DNA of 64,000 nucleotides from Bradyrhizobium sp. WSM3983 (GCF_000473045.1 NZ_AXAY01000006.1:274072-338071); one strand, 5' to 3'; numbered from the stretch's first letter, positions 41,117-51,043 are shown. Numbers and translations: made by a program. The notes: generated by a model not told the origin, from the sequence alone.

Positions 41117-42859
41117 ATGGCCGAGACCTACCCAACTCCCCGTTTTGGAGCGCCCCGCGAGCCGAAAACGCCTGTGAATCCGGGCAGCCGGCTCGTGTTG
41201 ATGCTCGACTTTGCCACTGCCAGCCACGCACGTGCGGTGAGCTTCCTGGTGCTGTGTGCGCTGCTGCTGTTCCTGCCCGGCTTCTTCACCATCCCGCCGG
41301 TCGACCGCGACGAGGCGCGGTTCGCGCAGGCCACCAAGCAGATGGTCGAGAGCGGCGACTATGTCGACATCCGTTTCCAGGAGGACGTGCGCTACAAGAA
41401 GCCGGTCGGCATCTATTGGTTGCAATCGGCTGCAGTCGAAGCCGCGACGGCGCTGAAGCTGCCGAAGGCCGAATTGCGGATCTGGGTCTATCGGCTGCCG
41501 TCGCTGATTGGCGCGATCGGCGCGGTCCTGATGACCTATTGGACGGCGCTCGGCTTCGTGACGCGGCGCGCGGCAGTCCTGGCCTCGCTGCTGATGTCCG
41601 CCTCCGTGCTGCTCGGTGTTGAAGCGCGTCTCGCCAAGACCGACGCGATGCTGCTGTTCTGCGTCGTCGCCGCGATGGGCGCGATGGCACGGGCCTATCT
41701 GTCCTGGCAGCGCGCCGAGAATGAGACCCATCCGCCCTGGAGCTGGCCCGCGATCTTCTGGACCGCGCTTGCCGTCGGCATCCTGATCAAGGGCCCTCTG
41801 ATCCTGATGTTCGCAGGCCTGACCATCGTCGCGCTCGCGATCCTGGACCGCGATGCCTCCTGGCTGTGGAAGCTGCGCCCGGTCTGGGGCCTGATGTGGA
41901 TGCTGGTGCTGGTGCTGCCCTGGTTCGTCGCGATCTTCTGGCGCGCGGGCGATGCCTTCTTCGCCGACTCCGTCGGCGGCGACATGTTGAGCAAGATCGG
42001 CGCGCAGGAATCCCATGGCGCGCCGCCCGGTCTTTACCTGGCACTGTTCTGGATCACCTTCTGGCCCGGCGCGCCGCTTGCGGCGATGGCGGCACCTGCG
42101 GTGTGGCGGGCGCGGCGCGAGCCCGGCGCGCAGTTCCTGCTGGCCTGGCTGATCCCGTCGTGGATCGTGTTCGAGGCGGTGCTGACCAAGCTGCCGCATT
42201 ACGTGCTGCCGCTCTACCCCGCGATCGCGATCCTCACCGTCGGCGCACTGGAGCGTCGGGTGCTGTCGCGCTCCTGGCTGGCGCGTGGCTCGGCCTGGTG
42301 GTTCGCGATCCCCGCGGGCGGCTCGATCATCGCCGTCGTCGGCGCGGTCATGCTGACGCGGCAGCCGGCCTTTGTGGCCTGGCCCTTCATCGCGGCCTCG
42401 CTGATCTTCGGCCTGTTCGCCTGGTGGCTCTACGACGACAACCGGGCCGAGCGCTCGGTGCTCAACGCGCTGGTTGCGGCGCTGATGCTGGCGGTGGTGG
42501 TCTACGGCATCGTGCTGCCGTCGCTGACGCCGCTGTTTCCGAGTATCGAGGTCGCGCGTGCGCTGCGCAATGTCACCTGCGTCGGGCCGAAGGCAGCGTC
42601 GGCCGGCTATCATGAGCCAAGCCTCGTGTTCCTGACGGGCACCCAGACGCTGTTGACCGACGGGTCTGGAGCTGCCGACTTCCTCAGGCAGGGAAGCTGC
42701 CGGTTTGCGCTGATCGAGCAGCGCTCGGAGCGCAGCTTCGTGCAGCGCGCCGAAGCGATCGGCCTGCGCTACAAGGTCGGAACGCGCATCGACGGTTATA
42801 ATTTCTCGCAAGGACGCGCGATCTCGATCTCGATCTTCCGCTCCGAGGGCACCGAATAG
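41117..42859 (+). CDS. ArnT/RgtA-like GT83 polyprenyl-phosphate-sugar transferase
   Basis: The 580-residue polytopic inner-membrane protein has about 12 hydrophobic segments. FTIPPVDRDEARFAQATKQM in the first periplasmic loop has the Asp-Glu pair of GT83 catalysis. RYKKPVGIYWLQ and RLPSLIGAIGAVLMTYW continue the family pattern, and EARLAKTDAMLLF and TKLPHYVLPLYPAIAIL are conserved helices. GT83 enzymes move a sugar (aminoarabinose, galacturonic acid or mannose) from a polyprenyl phosphate to lipid A or core at the periplasmic face. With the downstream synthase genes, this is probably a lipid A or core decoration enzyme. The sugar is not known from sequence. Confidence 0.88.
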   Translation: MAETYPTPRFGAPREPKTPVNPGSRLVLMLDFATASHARAVSFLVLCALLLFLPGFFTIPPVDRDEARFAQATKQMVESGDYVDIRFQEDVRYKKPVGIYWLQSAAVEAATALKLPKAELRIWVYRLPSLIGAIGAVLMTYWTALGFVTRRAAVLASLLMSASVLLGVEARLAKTDAMLLFCVVAAMGAMARAYLSWQRAENETHPPWSWPAIFWTALAVGILIKGPLILMFAGLTIVALAILDRDASWLWKLRPVWGLMWMLVLVLPWFVAIFWRAGDAFFADSVGGDMLSKIGAQESHGAPPGLYLALFWITFWPGAPLAAMAAPAVWRARREPGAQFLLAWLIPSWIVFEAVLTKLPHYVLPLYPAIAILTVGALERRVLSRSWLARGSAWWFAIPAGGSIIAVVGAVMLTRQPAFVAWPFIAASLIFGLFAWWLYDDNRAERSVLNALVAALMLAVVVYGIVLPSLTPLFPSIEVARALRNVTCVGPKAASAGYHEPSLVFLTGTQTLLTDGSGAADFLRQGSCRFALIEQRSERSFVQRAEAIGLRYKVGTRIDGYNFSQGRAISISIFRSEGTE

Positions 42860-42860
42860 G

Positions 42861-43706
42861 ATGCCTGTTACGCCCGTCATCGCGCCGCGTGCGAGCTATC
42901 CCATGCAGTTGCTCGCGGTCGCGGGGCATGCGCTGGCGCAGCTCGTGCGCACGCCCTCGCATTCGTGCCGCGAAGCCGCTGCGCGAAAACTGGCGCGACA
43001 TTCGCTGTGGCTCAGCGCGGCCGGCGCCGCCCTGATTATCGTGCTGATGGTCGCGTTTGACCAGACCGAGATCCAGCTGATGCCGGCGCGCGGTACGCCG
43101 GCGCTCTGGCCGATCCGCATCCTCACCGATTTCGGCAAGGACGAGAATGTGCTCTCCTTGCTGGGTGTCGCGCTCATCGTCGTGGCGCTCGTTGCGGCCG
43201 CGATGCACGGCACAAGCCGCGCGCTGCTGCTCGGCTTCGGCACCCGGCTGCAATATCTGTTTCTGTCGGTTGCCTTCTCCGTGTTCGTCGCCGAGATCCT
43301 GAAATATCTCATCGGTCGCGGGCGTCCGTTCGTCGGCGGCAAGGCCGATCCGTTCAACTTCATACCGTTCGAGGGCACGGGAGCGTATGCCAGCCTGCCG
43401 TCGGGGCATGCGGTGACGGTCTTCGCTCTTGCCTTTGCTGTCTCGGCGCTGTGGCCGCGCCTGCGCGTGTTCATGTTCACTTACGCAATAGTGATCGTGC
43501 TGACACGCCTGGTGCTGCTGGCGCACCACCCGAGTGACGTCACGGCCGGCGCTCTGGTCGGGATGGTCGGCGCCATGGCGGTCCGCTACTGGTTTGCCGC
43601 GCGCCGCCTCGGCTTTGCGATCCGTGCCGACGGCACCATCGTGCCGCTGCCGGGGGCGATCACGGACCGGCTCAAAAGGGTTGCCCGCGGGCCATCTGCC
43701 CCATAA
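42861..43706 (+). CDS. PAP2-family membrane phosphatase
   Basis: The 281-residue protein has six or so membrane segments and the three PAP2 motifs: KYLIGRGRP, PSGHAV, and a variant third motif RLVLLAHHPSDVTAGALVG. In lipid A loci such enzymes remove the 1- or 4'-phosphate, or recycle polyprenyl pyrophosphate. The start, ATG 42861, follows the GT83 stop by a single base, so the two are translationally coupled. An N-terminal extension (about 1-45) before the first membrane segment is not typical of LpxE or LpxF. Which phosphate it removes is open. Confidence 0.85.
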   Translation: MPVTPVIAPRASYPMQLLAVAGHALAQLVRTPSHSCREAAARKLARHSLWLSAAGAALIIVLMVAFDQTEIQLMPARGTPALWPIRILTDFGKDENVLSLLGVALIVVALVAAAMHGTSRALLLGFGTRLQYLFLSVAFSVFVAEILKYLIGRGRPFVGGKADPFNFIPFEGTGAYASLPSGHAVTVFALAFAVSALWPRLRVFMFTYAIVIVLTRLVLLAHHPSDVTAGALVGMVGAMAVRYWFAARRLGFAIRADGTIVPLPGAITDRLKRVARGPSAP

Positions 43707-43772
43707 AAGCGGCTGCTTCCTCGGGGCTGCCGGTTCCCCGGAGGCAGGCTAATTCCAACCACGAGCTTCGAT

Positions 43773-44507
43773 TTGTCGTCGTCCCAGCCTTCGGTTTCCA
43801 TTGTCGTCCCTGTGCGCAACGAAGCCGACAATATTGCGCCATTGATCGAGGAGATCACGGCCGCGCTCAATGGCCGCTGGGCCTATGAGATCATCTATAT
43901 CAACGACGGCTCGACCGATGCGACCGGCGAGCGGCTCGCGGCGATCATGGCGCAGCGGGACAATCTGCGGCAGTTGCGCCATGCCAAATCGGGCGGCCAG
44001 TCGGCGGCGGTGCGCAGCGGCGTGCGCGCGGCCCGCGGCGCGATCGTGGCGACGCTCGACGGCGATGGCCAGAACAATCCGGCGTTCCTTCCGGACTTGA
44101 TCGCGGCGGTGGAGAAGGGCCCCAATGTCGGGCTTGCCGCCGGACAACGCGTCGGACGCAAGGATACCGGCTTCAAGAAACTCCAGTCGCGGGTGGCCAA
44201 CAAGATCCGCAACACGATCCTGCAGGACGGCACGCGCGACACCGGCTGCGGGCTGAAGGCGTTCCCGCGCGAGGTCTTCCTGACCATGCCCTATTTCGAC
44301 GGGCTGCACCGTTTCCTGCCGGCGCTCGTCCGCCGCGAAGGTTTTGACATCGCCTATGTCGACGTGATCGACCGGCCGCGCCATTCCGGCGTGTCCAATT
44401 ACGGCCTCTTCGACCGGCTGTGGATCGGGATCATGGATCTCGCCGGCGTCTGGTGGCTGATCCGCCGCAAGAAGCCCACTCCAGACGTGACCGAGGTAAA
44501 GGCATGA
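43773..44507 (+). CDS. polyprenyl-phosphate glycosyltransferase (GT2, ArnC/DPM1-like)
   Basis: The 244-residue GT2 protein has VSIVVPVRNEADNIAPLIEEI, YINDGSTDATGERLAAI, ARGAIVATLDGDGQNNP (DxD), and the family's C-terminal RHSGVSNYGLFDRLWIGIMD. These features mark polyprenyl-phosphate sugar synthases such as ArnC, DPM1 or rhizobial RgtE. It probably makes the lipid-linked sugar that the GT83 transferase uses. The start is TTG 43773, since no ATG is available. The stop overlaps the next gene (ATGA). Compared with ArnC it lacks a second C-terminal membrane helix, and the next gene may supply membrane anchoring. Confidence 0.87.
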   Translation: MSSSQPSVSIVVPVRNEADNIAPLIEEITAALNGRWAYEIIYINDGSTDATGERLAAIMAQRDNLRQLRHAKSGGQSAAVRSGVRAARGAIVATLDGDGQNNPAFLPDLIAAVEKGPNVGLAAGQRVGRKDTGFKKLQSRVANKIRNTILQDGTRDTGCGLKAFPREVFLTMPYFDGLHRFLPALVRREGFDIAYVDVIDRPRHSGVSNYGLFDRLWIGIMDLAGVWWLIRRKKPTPDVTEVKA

Positions 44508-44842
44508 TCATTCAATTTGGTCAGGCGTTGCACAATTATTTTTACGACGTCTTCGTCGCCAAGTTCGATTTCTGGCTCGCCTTCGGCCTGGTCGCTCAGC
44601 TGTTCTTCACCGCGCGCTTTCTGGTGCAATGGATCGCGAGCGAGCGCGCCGGCAACAGCGTGGTGCCGATGGCGTTCTGGTTCTGCTCGATGGGCGGTGG
44701 CCTGATGACGCTGGCCTACGGCGTCGTGAAGCGCGAGCCGGTCATCATCCTCGGACAGGCGTTTGCGACGATCATCTATATCCGCAACATCATGCTGATC
44801 ATCAAGAACCGCGGCCGGATGTCGAAGATGCTGGACCGCTGA
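44504..44842 (+). CDS. LABN-domain membrane protein (RgtF-like)
   Basis: The 112-residue protein has three membrane helices and the lipid A biosynthesis N-terminal (LABN) pattern: FWLAFGLVAQLFFTARFLVQWIASERAGNS, VVPMAFWFCSMGGGLMTLAYGVV, REPVIILGQAFATIIYIRNIMLI. In rhizobia a LABN protein next to the RgtE-type synthase (RgtF) helps make dodecaprenyl-phosphate galacturonic acid. That report is from memory and the parallel is inference. ATG 44504 overlaps the GT2 stop by 4 nt. It ends the operon. Confidence 0.85.
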   Translation: MIIQFGQALHNYFYDVFVAKFDFWLAFGLVAQLFFTARFLVQWIASERAGNSVVPMAFWFCSMGGGLMTLAYGVVKREPVIILGQAFATIIYIRNIMLIIKNRGRMSKMLDR

Positions 44843-44912
44843 TCGCACAACCGCTGAGACGGCGCTATCGTATTTTCACGCAGACCACGATCATCAAGCC
44901 TCGTCTGTAGGC

Positions 44913-46097
44913 TCACATTGCCCCCTTGAGGGCAGCGAAACCGCGATCGAGATCGGCCTTGAGGTCGTCGACGCTCTCGAGCCCGATGTGCAGTCGCAGT
45001 GTCGGGCCACCCGGCGCCCACTTGGTCGCGGTACGATAGGCGTCGCAGTCGAAGGGAATCGCAAGGCTCTCGAAGCCGCCCCAGGAGAAACCCATGCCGA
45101 ACAGCTTGAGCGTGTTGAGCATGGTGTCGACGGCCTTCTGCGGCGCCGGCTTCAGCACGATGCTGAACAGGCCGGAGGCACCGGTGAAGTCGCGCTTCCA
45201 GATGGCGTGACCCGGATCGGTCTCGAGCCCCGGATGCAGGACGCGCGCGACTTCGGGGCGGCCAGCGAGCCAGCGCGCCATATCGAGGCCGGAGCGGTGA
45301 TGCTGCGCGAGCCGGACCGACAGCGTGCGCAGGCCGCGCAGCGCGAGGAAGACGTCATCAGGGCCGGCGCAGACGCCGAGCAGACGGATGCCTTCCGCAA
45401 TCTGCGGCCAGGCCTTGGCGTTGGCCGAGATGGTGCCGAACATGATGTCGGAATGGCCGCCAATGTATTTGGTGGCTGCCTGCATGCTGATGTCGACACC
45501 CTGCTCGAGGGAGCGGTGATAGAGCGGCGTCGCCCAGGTGTTGTCATCTATGACAAGCGCGTCGCGCGCATGTGCGACCTCGGCGATGGCGCGAATGTCG
45601 GACATCTCGAACGATTGCGAGCCGGGCGCCTCGACCAGCACGGCGCGGGTGTTGGGCTTGAATAGCTTCTCGATGCCGGCGCCGATCAGCGGATCGAAAT
45701 AGGTGGTCTCGATGCCAAGGCGGGCCAGCATGCCGTTGCAGAAATTGCGCGTGGGACGATAGACGTTGTCGCAGACCAGCAGATGGTCGCCGGTCTTCAG
45801 CACCGAGAGCAGGGTGGTCGAGATCGCCGACAGGCCGGACGGCACGATGCCGACGCCGGCGCATTGCGGCCCCTCCAGTGCCATCAGCGTGTCCTGGAAC
45901 GCCCGCGTGGTCGGGGTGCCGTGGCGGCCATAGGTGAACTCGCCGCGATGGGCATGCAGGTCCTCGGCGGTCGGATAGAGCACGGTCGAGCCGTGGAACA
46001 CCGGCGGGTTGACGAACCCCTTCTGCGCCTTGGTGTCGCGGCCGGAGGTGACCAGCCGGGTTTCGGCATGCTGCTGTGCGGGGTGCGAGGAATCCAT
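44913..46097 (-). CDS. metC: cystathionine beta-lyase
   Basis: The 394-residue PLP enzyme cleaves cystathionine to homocysteine, pyruvate and ammonia in methionine synthesis. It has the Cys/Met metabolism family features ETRLVTSGRDTKAQKGFVNP, PVFHGSTVLYPT, FTYGRHGTPT, IVPSGLSAISTTLL, the cofactor Lys in ATKYIGGHSDIMFG, and GFSWGGFESLAIPF near the end. FSWGGFESL and the beta-lyase-type N-terminus separate it from gamma-synthases. It converges on the lipid A operon, with 70 nt between stops. Confidence 0.92.
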   Translation of the reverse strand: MDSSHPAQQHAETRLVTSGRDTKAQKGFVNPPVFHGSTVLYPTAEDLHAHRGEFTYGRHGTPTTRAFQDTLMALEGPQCAGVGIVPSGLSAISTTLLSVLKTGDHLLVCDNVYRPTRNFCNGMLARLGIETTYFDPLIGAGIEKLFKPNTRAVLVEAPGSQSFEMSDIRAIAEVAHARDALVIDDNTWATPLYHRSLEQGVDISMQAATKYIGGHSDIMFGTISANAKAWPQIAEGIRLLGVCAGPDDVFLALRGLRTLSVRLAQHHRSGLDMARWLAGRPEVARVLHPGLETDPGHAIWKRDFTGASGLFSIVLKPAPQKAVDTMLNTLKLFGMGFSWGGFESLAIPFDCDAYRTATKWAPGGPTLRLHIGLESVDDLKADLDRGFAALKGAM

Positions 46098-46484
46098 GCG
46101 TCTGCTTTCAAAAAAGCGTTTCTGCCGGGCGCGGATCGCACGGCTGGGACGGCCGAAAGGCCGCTCACGTTAATAACAGAACACAGAAGAGTCCCGTCAA
46201 CCCCTTGACCCGGCTCGCCAGTCGTTCTGTGATGCGCAGGTGCTATTCAGTCGCCGCATGTTGAGGGGCCTGCCGCGACCTTCGATCCTTCGTCTGACCG
46301 GACCTTGCGCCACAGCCACAACGGCGGGCGCCTGCGGCGAGGATTAAGGTATGGCCTCCCAGGATGTGCGAGTGTTCGGCAAGATTTTCCAGCATGACTC
46401 TTGCAAGGCTCCCCTTTCCATAGGGAAAGTCTTGGCAGAGACACCGTTCCTGACCTTGAGATGACTTTGAAAGGCTTGAAGCCC
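46098..46484. other. divergent intergenic region metC-aapJ
   Basis: These 387 bases hold the promoters of metC and the aap operon. I see no clear box. A small hairpin (CTTTCC ATA GGGAAAG-like, around 46415-46430) lies 60 bp before aapJ. Confidence 0.45.
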
Positions 46485-47501
46485 ATGAAACGCGTAACCC
46501 TGGCTCTCTCTTTTGCTCTCGCCGCCGGCCTCTCTGCCCAGGCCGCCGATGCGCAAACGCTCAAGACCATCAAGGACCGGGGCATGCTGTCCTGCGGCGT
46601 CAGCCAGGGCCTGCCCGGCTTCTCCTCGCCTGACGACAAGGGCAACTGGACCGGCCTTGACGTCGATGTCTGCCGTGCGATCGCGGCGGTGGTCCTGAAC
46701 GATCCGACCAAGATCAAGTTCGTGCCGCTGTCAGCCAAGGACCGCTTCACGGCGCTCCAATCCGGCGAGATCGACGTGCTCTCGCGCAACACCACCTGGA
46801 CGGTTTCGCGCGACACGTCGCTAGGCGCCAACTTCACCGGCGTCACCTACTATGACGGACAGGGTTTCATGGTGAAGAAGTCGCTCAAGGTCAATTCCGC
46901 GCTGGAGCTCAACAGCGCCTCCGTTTGCGTCCAGACCGGCACCACCACCGAACTGAACCTTGCCGATTACTTCAAGGCCAATAACATGAAGTATGAGGTG
47001 ATCGCGTTCGGCACGATCGACGAAGCGGTCAAGGCCTACGAGTCGGGGCGCTGCGACGTCTTCACCGACGATTCATCCGGACTCTATGCCAGCCGCCTGA
47101 AGCTGACCAATCCCGCCGATCACATCGTGCTGCCCGAGATCATTTCGAAGGAGCCACTGGGTCCGATGGTGCGCCACGGCGACGATCAGTGGTTCGACGT
47201 CGTGAAATGGACGCTGTTCGCGATGGTCACGGCCGAGGAGCTCGGCATCACCCAGAAGAACGTCGACGAGATGGCGAAATCCGACAAGCCGGAGCTCAAG
47301 CGGGTGCTCGGCACCGACGGCAATCTCGGCGAACAGCTTGGCCTCACCAAGGACTGGGTGATCCGGATCGTGAAGGCAGTCGGCAATTACGGAGAGTCGT
47401 TCGATCGCAATGTCGGCGCCGGCTCGCCGCTCGGTATCAGCCGCGGCATCAACAGTCTCTGGACCAAGGGCGGGCTGCAATACGCGCCGCCGATCCGCTG
47501 A
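46485..47501 (+). CDS. aapJ: general amino acid ABC transporter, periplasmic binding protein
   Basis: The 338-residue protein has a signal peptide (KRVTLALSFALAAGLSAQAADA) and the AapJ family fold. Features are LKTIKDRGMLSCGVSQGLPGFSSPDDKGNWTG, LDVDVCRAIAAVVL, RFTALQSGEIDVLSRNTTWT, and the late EPLGPMVRHGDDQWFDVVKW. The rhizobial Aap system takes up a broad range of L-amino acids and also affects amino acid efflux and nodule amino acid exchange. ATG 46485 is preferred; ATG 46461 is also in frame. It is first in aapJQMP. Confidence 0.94.
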   Translation: MKRVTLALSFALAAGLSAQAADAQTLKTIKDRGMLSCGVSQGLPGFSSPDDKGNWTGLDVDVCRAIAAVVLNDPTKIKFVPLSAKDRFTALQSGEIDVLSRNTTWTVSRDTSLGANFTGVTYYDGQGFMVKKSLKVNSALELNSASVCVQTGTTTELNLADYFKANNMKYEVIAFGTIDEAVKAYESGRCDVFTDDSSGLYASRLKLTNPADHIVLPEIISKEPLGPMVRHGDDQWFDVVKWTLFAMVTAEELGITQKNVDEMAKSDKPELKRVLGTDGNLGEQLGLTKDWVIRIVKAVGNYGESFDRNVGAGSPLGISRGINSLWTKGGLQYAPPIR

Positions 47502-47525
47502 TCGGCACCCCCGCAGGCTGTGCCG

Positions 47526-48731
47526 ATGGGCGACGAGGCCCGGAAACCGCCACCGCAAGTCGCGTTGAAGCTGAGGCGCGCGCTCGGTGGCAAGGCAGGC
47601 TGGAACGGCGTCGCCGTCCAGCTTGTCTTTGGCGCGATCCTGGCCTGGATTGCCTATGAGATCATCTCGAACGCCCGTACCAACCTGGAAACTCAGCACA
47701 TCGCCGCGGGCTTCGGGTTCCTGCAAAACAGCGCCAGCTTCGACGTCAATCAGACCCTGATCTCCTATTCGGGGTCCGATACCTACTTCCGCGTCTTTGT
47801 GGTCGGCGTCCTGAACACGCTGCTGGTTTCGGTGGTCGGCATCTTCTTTGCCACCTTGATCGGTTTCATCGTCGCACTCTGCCGTTTGTCGCCCAACTGG
47901 CTGGTGTCGCGCGTCGGCGGTCTCTATGTCGAGGCCATCCGCAACCTGCCGCTGCTGTTCCAGATCCTGTTCTGGTATCTCGCAGTGCTCGCGGCACTGC
48001 CGGCGCCGCGGCAAAGCGTCTCGATCTTCGGCGCCTTCTTTCTCAACAATCGCGGCGTGATCGTGCCGTCACCGCTGGGGCAGCCCGGCCTTGCTCCATT
48101 CCTTGCCGTGCTGGCGCTCGGCCTCGTCGCGTCGCTGGCGTTGCGCAGCTACGCGCGGCGCGCGCTGTTTGGGCAGGGCCGCGTGATCCGGATCTGGCCG
48201 TATGTGCTGACAATGCTCGTCGGATTTCCGCTCGTCACGATGCTTGTGTTCGGCCTGCCCTTCACGTTCGAATTTCCGCAGCTGAAGGGATTCAACTTCG
48301 CCGGCGGCGGGCGGGTCATTCCGGAGCTCGTCGCACTGACGGTGGGACTGTCGACCTATACGGCGGCCTTCATCGCCGAGATCGTCCGTGCCGGCATCCT
48401 GTCGGTCCATAAGGGGCAGATGGAGGCGGGCTCCTCGCTGGGCTTGAGCCGAGGCGCGACGTTACGGCTGATCGTGGTGCCGCAGGCCATGCGCGTCATC
48501 GTGCCGCCGCTCACCAACCAATACCTCAACCTGACCAAGAACTCGTCGCTTGCGGTCGCGATCGGTTATCCCGATCTCGTCTCGGTGTTCGCCGGCACGG
48601 CACTGAGCCAGACCGGACAGGCGATCGAGATCATCGCCATGACGATGGGCGTCTATCTCCTGACCTCGCTCATCACCAGCGCCATCATGAGCGTCTATGG
48701 CTGGCGCATCAGTCGGAGCCTCGGTGCATGA
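47526..48731 (+). CDS. aapQ: general amino acid ABC transporter permease AapQ
   Basis: The 401-residue inner-membrane permease has a long periplasmic loop (DTYFRVFVVGVLNTLLVSVVG follows it) and the His/Glu/Met subfamily permease module. That module is RVGGLYVEAIRNLPLLFQIL, then the EAA loop EMEAGSSLGLSRGATLRLIVVPQAMRVIVPP, ending NQYLNLTKNSSLAVAIGYPDL. It pairs with AapM. The stop overlaps the aapM start by 4 nt (ATGA). Confidence 0.94.
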   Translation: MGDEARKPPPQVALKLRRALGGKAGWNGVAVQLVFGAILAWIAYEIISNARTNLETQHIAAGFGFLQNSASFDVNQTLISYSGSDTYFRVFVVGVLNTLLVSVVGIFFATLIGFIVALCRLSPNWLVSRVGGLYVEAIRNLPLLFQILFWYLAVLAALPAPRQSVSIFGAFFLNNRGVIVPSPLGQPGLAPFLAVLALGLVASLALRSYARRALFGQGRVIRIWPYVLTMLVGFPLVTMLVFGLPFTFEFPQLKGFNFAGGGRVIPELVALTVGLSTYTAAFIAEIVRAGILSVHKGQMEAGSSLGLSRGATLRLIVVPQAMRVIVPPLTNQYLNLTKNSSLAVAIGYPDLVSVFAGTALSQTGQAIEIIAMTMGVYLLTSLITSAIMSVYGWRISRSLGA

Positions 48732-50248
48732 CCGATATTGTCGCGTCTTCCTTTGTCCGGCAGGACCTGGTTGCCGAGCGCCCGGCGCCTGTGAAGACCA
48801 CCGGCTTTCTCGGCTTCGTGCGCACGCGCCTGTTGAACTCGCCGACCAATATCCTGCTGACGATCCTCGGCCTGTTGCTGGTCTGGTACGCCGTCGTTCC
48901 GACCATCAAGTTCCTGCTGGTCGATGCGGTCTGGAGCGGCAAGGATCGCACGGCCTGCCTCGCCGAGAATGCCGGCCGTCCGGTCGGCGCTTGCTGGCCC
49001 TTTATCCAGGCCAAGTTCACGCAGCTTTTCTACGGCTTCTATCCCGAGGCCGAACGCTGGCGGGTCAACCTGACCTTCGCACTGGGCGCAGTGCTGCTCT
49101 TGCCGCTGCTTATTCCGAGGCTGCCGGCCAAGGGCTCGAACGCCGGGCTATTCTTCTTCGCCTTTCCCGTGGTCGCATTCTTCCTGCTGCATGGCGGGGG
49201 CATTACCGGCTTCGGCGTGAGCTGGGTCGCGGGCCTCCTGCAATTGTTCGCCGACAGCATCAGCGGAGCCGGTGAGATTCTGGTCGGTCTGAGCAAGGCT
49301 TCTCCTGCCGGGCCGCTGCTCTGGGCGATCGGCAGCGTCATCGCGCTGGTCGGCACGTTGCTGCATTGGGTGATCTTTCCACTGACCTGGCCGCGCGATC
49401 AGATGCAGGCGGCAGGGCAGGGGCCCTGGCTCGATTTCCTGATCACGGCGGTGATCGTTTCGGTGATCCTGTTCATGCTCGGGGGTGGCACGCGCGCCGG
49501 TTCGCGGCCACTGATCGCCAGCCTCGCCACGTTCGCCGGAATTGCGGCGGTGATCAAGCTGATGGGGCTCGATCACGGCGGCTTGCCGATCGTCGATACG
49601 CGGCTGTGGGGCGGGCTGCTGGTGACGCTGGTGATCGCAATTACCGGCATCGTGGCATCACTGCCGATCGGCGTTGCGCTGGCGCTTGGCCGGCGTTCGA
49701 CCATTCCCCTGATCCGGATCTTCTCGATTACGTATATCGAGTTCTGGCGCGGGGTACCGCTGATCACGGTGCTGTTTTTCGCGACCTACATGCTGCCCTT
49801 GTTCCTGCCGGGCAATTTCACCGTCGACGGCCTGGTGCGCGCGCTGATCGGCGTTTCGCTATTCACCGGGGCCTATCAGGCCGAGAACCTGCGTGGCGGT
49901 CTGGCAGCGGTGCCGCGTGGGCAGGGAGAGGCGGCCTCCGCGCTCGGTTTGTCCTGGTGGAAGACCACCTCGCTGATCGTATTGCCCCAGGCGCTGCGCC
50001 ACGTCATTCCCGCCATCGTCAACAGCTTCATTTCGCTGTTCAAGGACACTTCGCTGGTCTCGATCGTCGCGCTGTTCGATCTTCTCGGCTCGCTGCGGGC
50101 CTCATTCGCCGATCCGGTCTGGACCACGCCGTCGACCGCCTTCACCGGCTTCGCGTTCACCGGTATCATCTACTTCATCTTCTGCTTTGGAATGTCGCGC
50201 TACTCGCTCTTCGTCGAGCGCCGCCTCAACGCCCACCGTCGCAACTGA
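48728..50248 (+). CDS. aapM: general amino acid ABC transporter permease AapM
   Basis: The 506-residue permease has an N-terminal part with membrane helices, then a long hydrophobic insertion (about residues 110-260). The permease module follows: [53 protein letters not shown], and the EAA loop [30 protein letters not shown], ending [16 protein letters not shown]. It is longer than rhizobial AapM as I remember it (about 380-400), because of the extra membrane-rich segment. It starts with the 4-nt overlap to aapQ. Confidence 0.93.
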   Translation: MTDIVASSFVRQDLVAERPAPVKTTGFLGFVRTRLLNSPTNILLTILGLLLVWYAVVPTIKFLLVDAVWSGKDRTACLAENAGRPVGACWPFIQAKFTQLFYGFYPEAERWRVNLTFALGAVLLLPLLIPRLPAKGSNAGLFFFAFPVVAFFLLHGGGITGFGVSWVAGLLQLFADSISGAGEILVGLSKASPAGPLLWAIGSVIALVGTLLHWVIFPLTWPRDQMQAAGQGPWLDFLITAVIVSVILFMLGGGTRAGSRPLIASLATFAGIAAVIKLMGLDHGGLPIVDTRLWGGLLVTLVIAITGIVASLPIGVALALGRRSTIPLIRIFSITYIEFWRGVPLITVLFFATYMLPLFLPGNFTVDGLVRALIGVSLFTGAYQAENLRGGLAAVPRGQGEAASALGLSWWKTTSLIVLPQALRHVIPAIVNSFISLFKDTSLVSIVALFDLLGSLRASFADPVWTTPSTAFTGFAFTGIIYFIFCFGMSRYSLFVERRLNAHRRN

Positions 50249-50259
50249 TCGAGCTCACC

Positions 50260-51000
50260 ATGACCGCAGATCCCATCGTCAACATTTCCGGCCTCAACAA
50301 ATGGTACGGTGAATTTCACGTGCTGCGCGACATCGACCTCGAGGTAAACAAAGGCGAGCGCATCGTGATCTGCGGCCCGTCGGGCTCGGGCAAATCGACC
50401 TTGATCCGCTGCATCAATGCGCTCGAGGAATTCCAGGAGGGCGAGATCGTCGTCGACGGCATCGAACTCGGGCCGAACCTCAAGCATGTCGACGCGGTGC
50501 GCCGCGAGGTCGGCATGGTGTTCCAGAGTTTTAATCTGTTCCCGCACCTGACCGTGCTGGACAATTGCACGCTCGCGCCGATCTGGGTGCGCAACATTCC
50601 GAAGAAGGTCGCCGAGGAGACCGCGATGAAATTCCTGGAGCGGGTCAAGATCCCGCACCAGGCCAACAAATTCCCGGGCCAGATGTCCGGTGGCCAGCAG
50701 CAGCGGGTCGCGATCGCGCGCGCCCTGACCATGAACCCCAAAGTGATGCTGTTCGACGAGCCGACCTCGGCGCTCGACCCCGAAATGGTCAAGGAGGTCC
50801 TCGACACCATGGTCGACCTCGCCAAGGAGGGCATGACCATGCTGGTCGTGACCCACGAAATGGGTTTTGCCAAGGAGGTCGCCAACCGCGTGGTGTTTAT
50901 GGACGCCGGCCAAATCATCGAGGCCAACACGCCGAACGAATTCTTTGCCAACCCGCAGCACGCGCGCTCGAAGCTGTTCCTGAGCCAGATCCTGCGCTGA
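50260..51000 (+). CDS. aapP: general amino acid ABC transporter ATPase
   Basis: The 246-residue ATPase has Walker A (GPSGSGKST), Q-loop ([19 protein letters not shown]), signature [15 protein letters not shown], Walker B ([10 protein letters not shown]) and H-loop ([12 protein letters not shown]). It is the polar amino acid importer type, ending [19 protein letters not shown]. It drives transport by AapQM. It starts at ATG 50260, 11 nt past the aapM stop. Confidence 0.95.
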   Translation: MTADPIVNISGLNKWYGEFHVLRDIDLEVNKGERIVICGPSGSGKSTLIRCINALEEFQEGEIVVDGIELGPNLKHVDAVRREVGMVFQSFNLFPHLTVLDNCTLAPIWVRNIPKKVAEETAMKFLERVKIPHQANKFPGQMSGGQQQRVAIARALTMNPKVMLFDEPTSALDPEMVKEVLDTMVDLAKEGMTMLVVTHEMGFAKEVANRVVFMDAGQIIEANTPNEFFANPQHARSKLFLSQILR

Positions 51001-51017
51001 TCTCCGGGGAAGCCCGG

Positions 51018-51043
51018 ATGCTCGCCGGCCGACCGGCGAGGCA
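51018..51043 (+). terminator. hairpin after aapP
   Basis: CTCGCCGG and CCGGCGAG form an 8-bp perfect stem around CCGA, 20 nt past the aapP stop. No T tract follows, so it may stabilise the 3' end rather than terminate. Confidence 0.4.
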
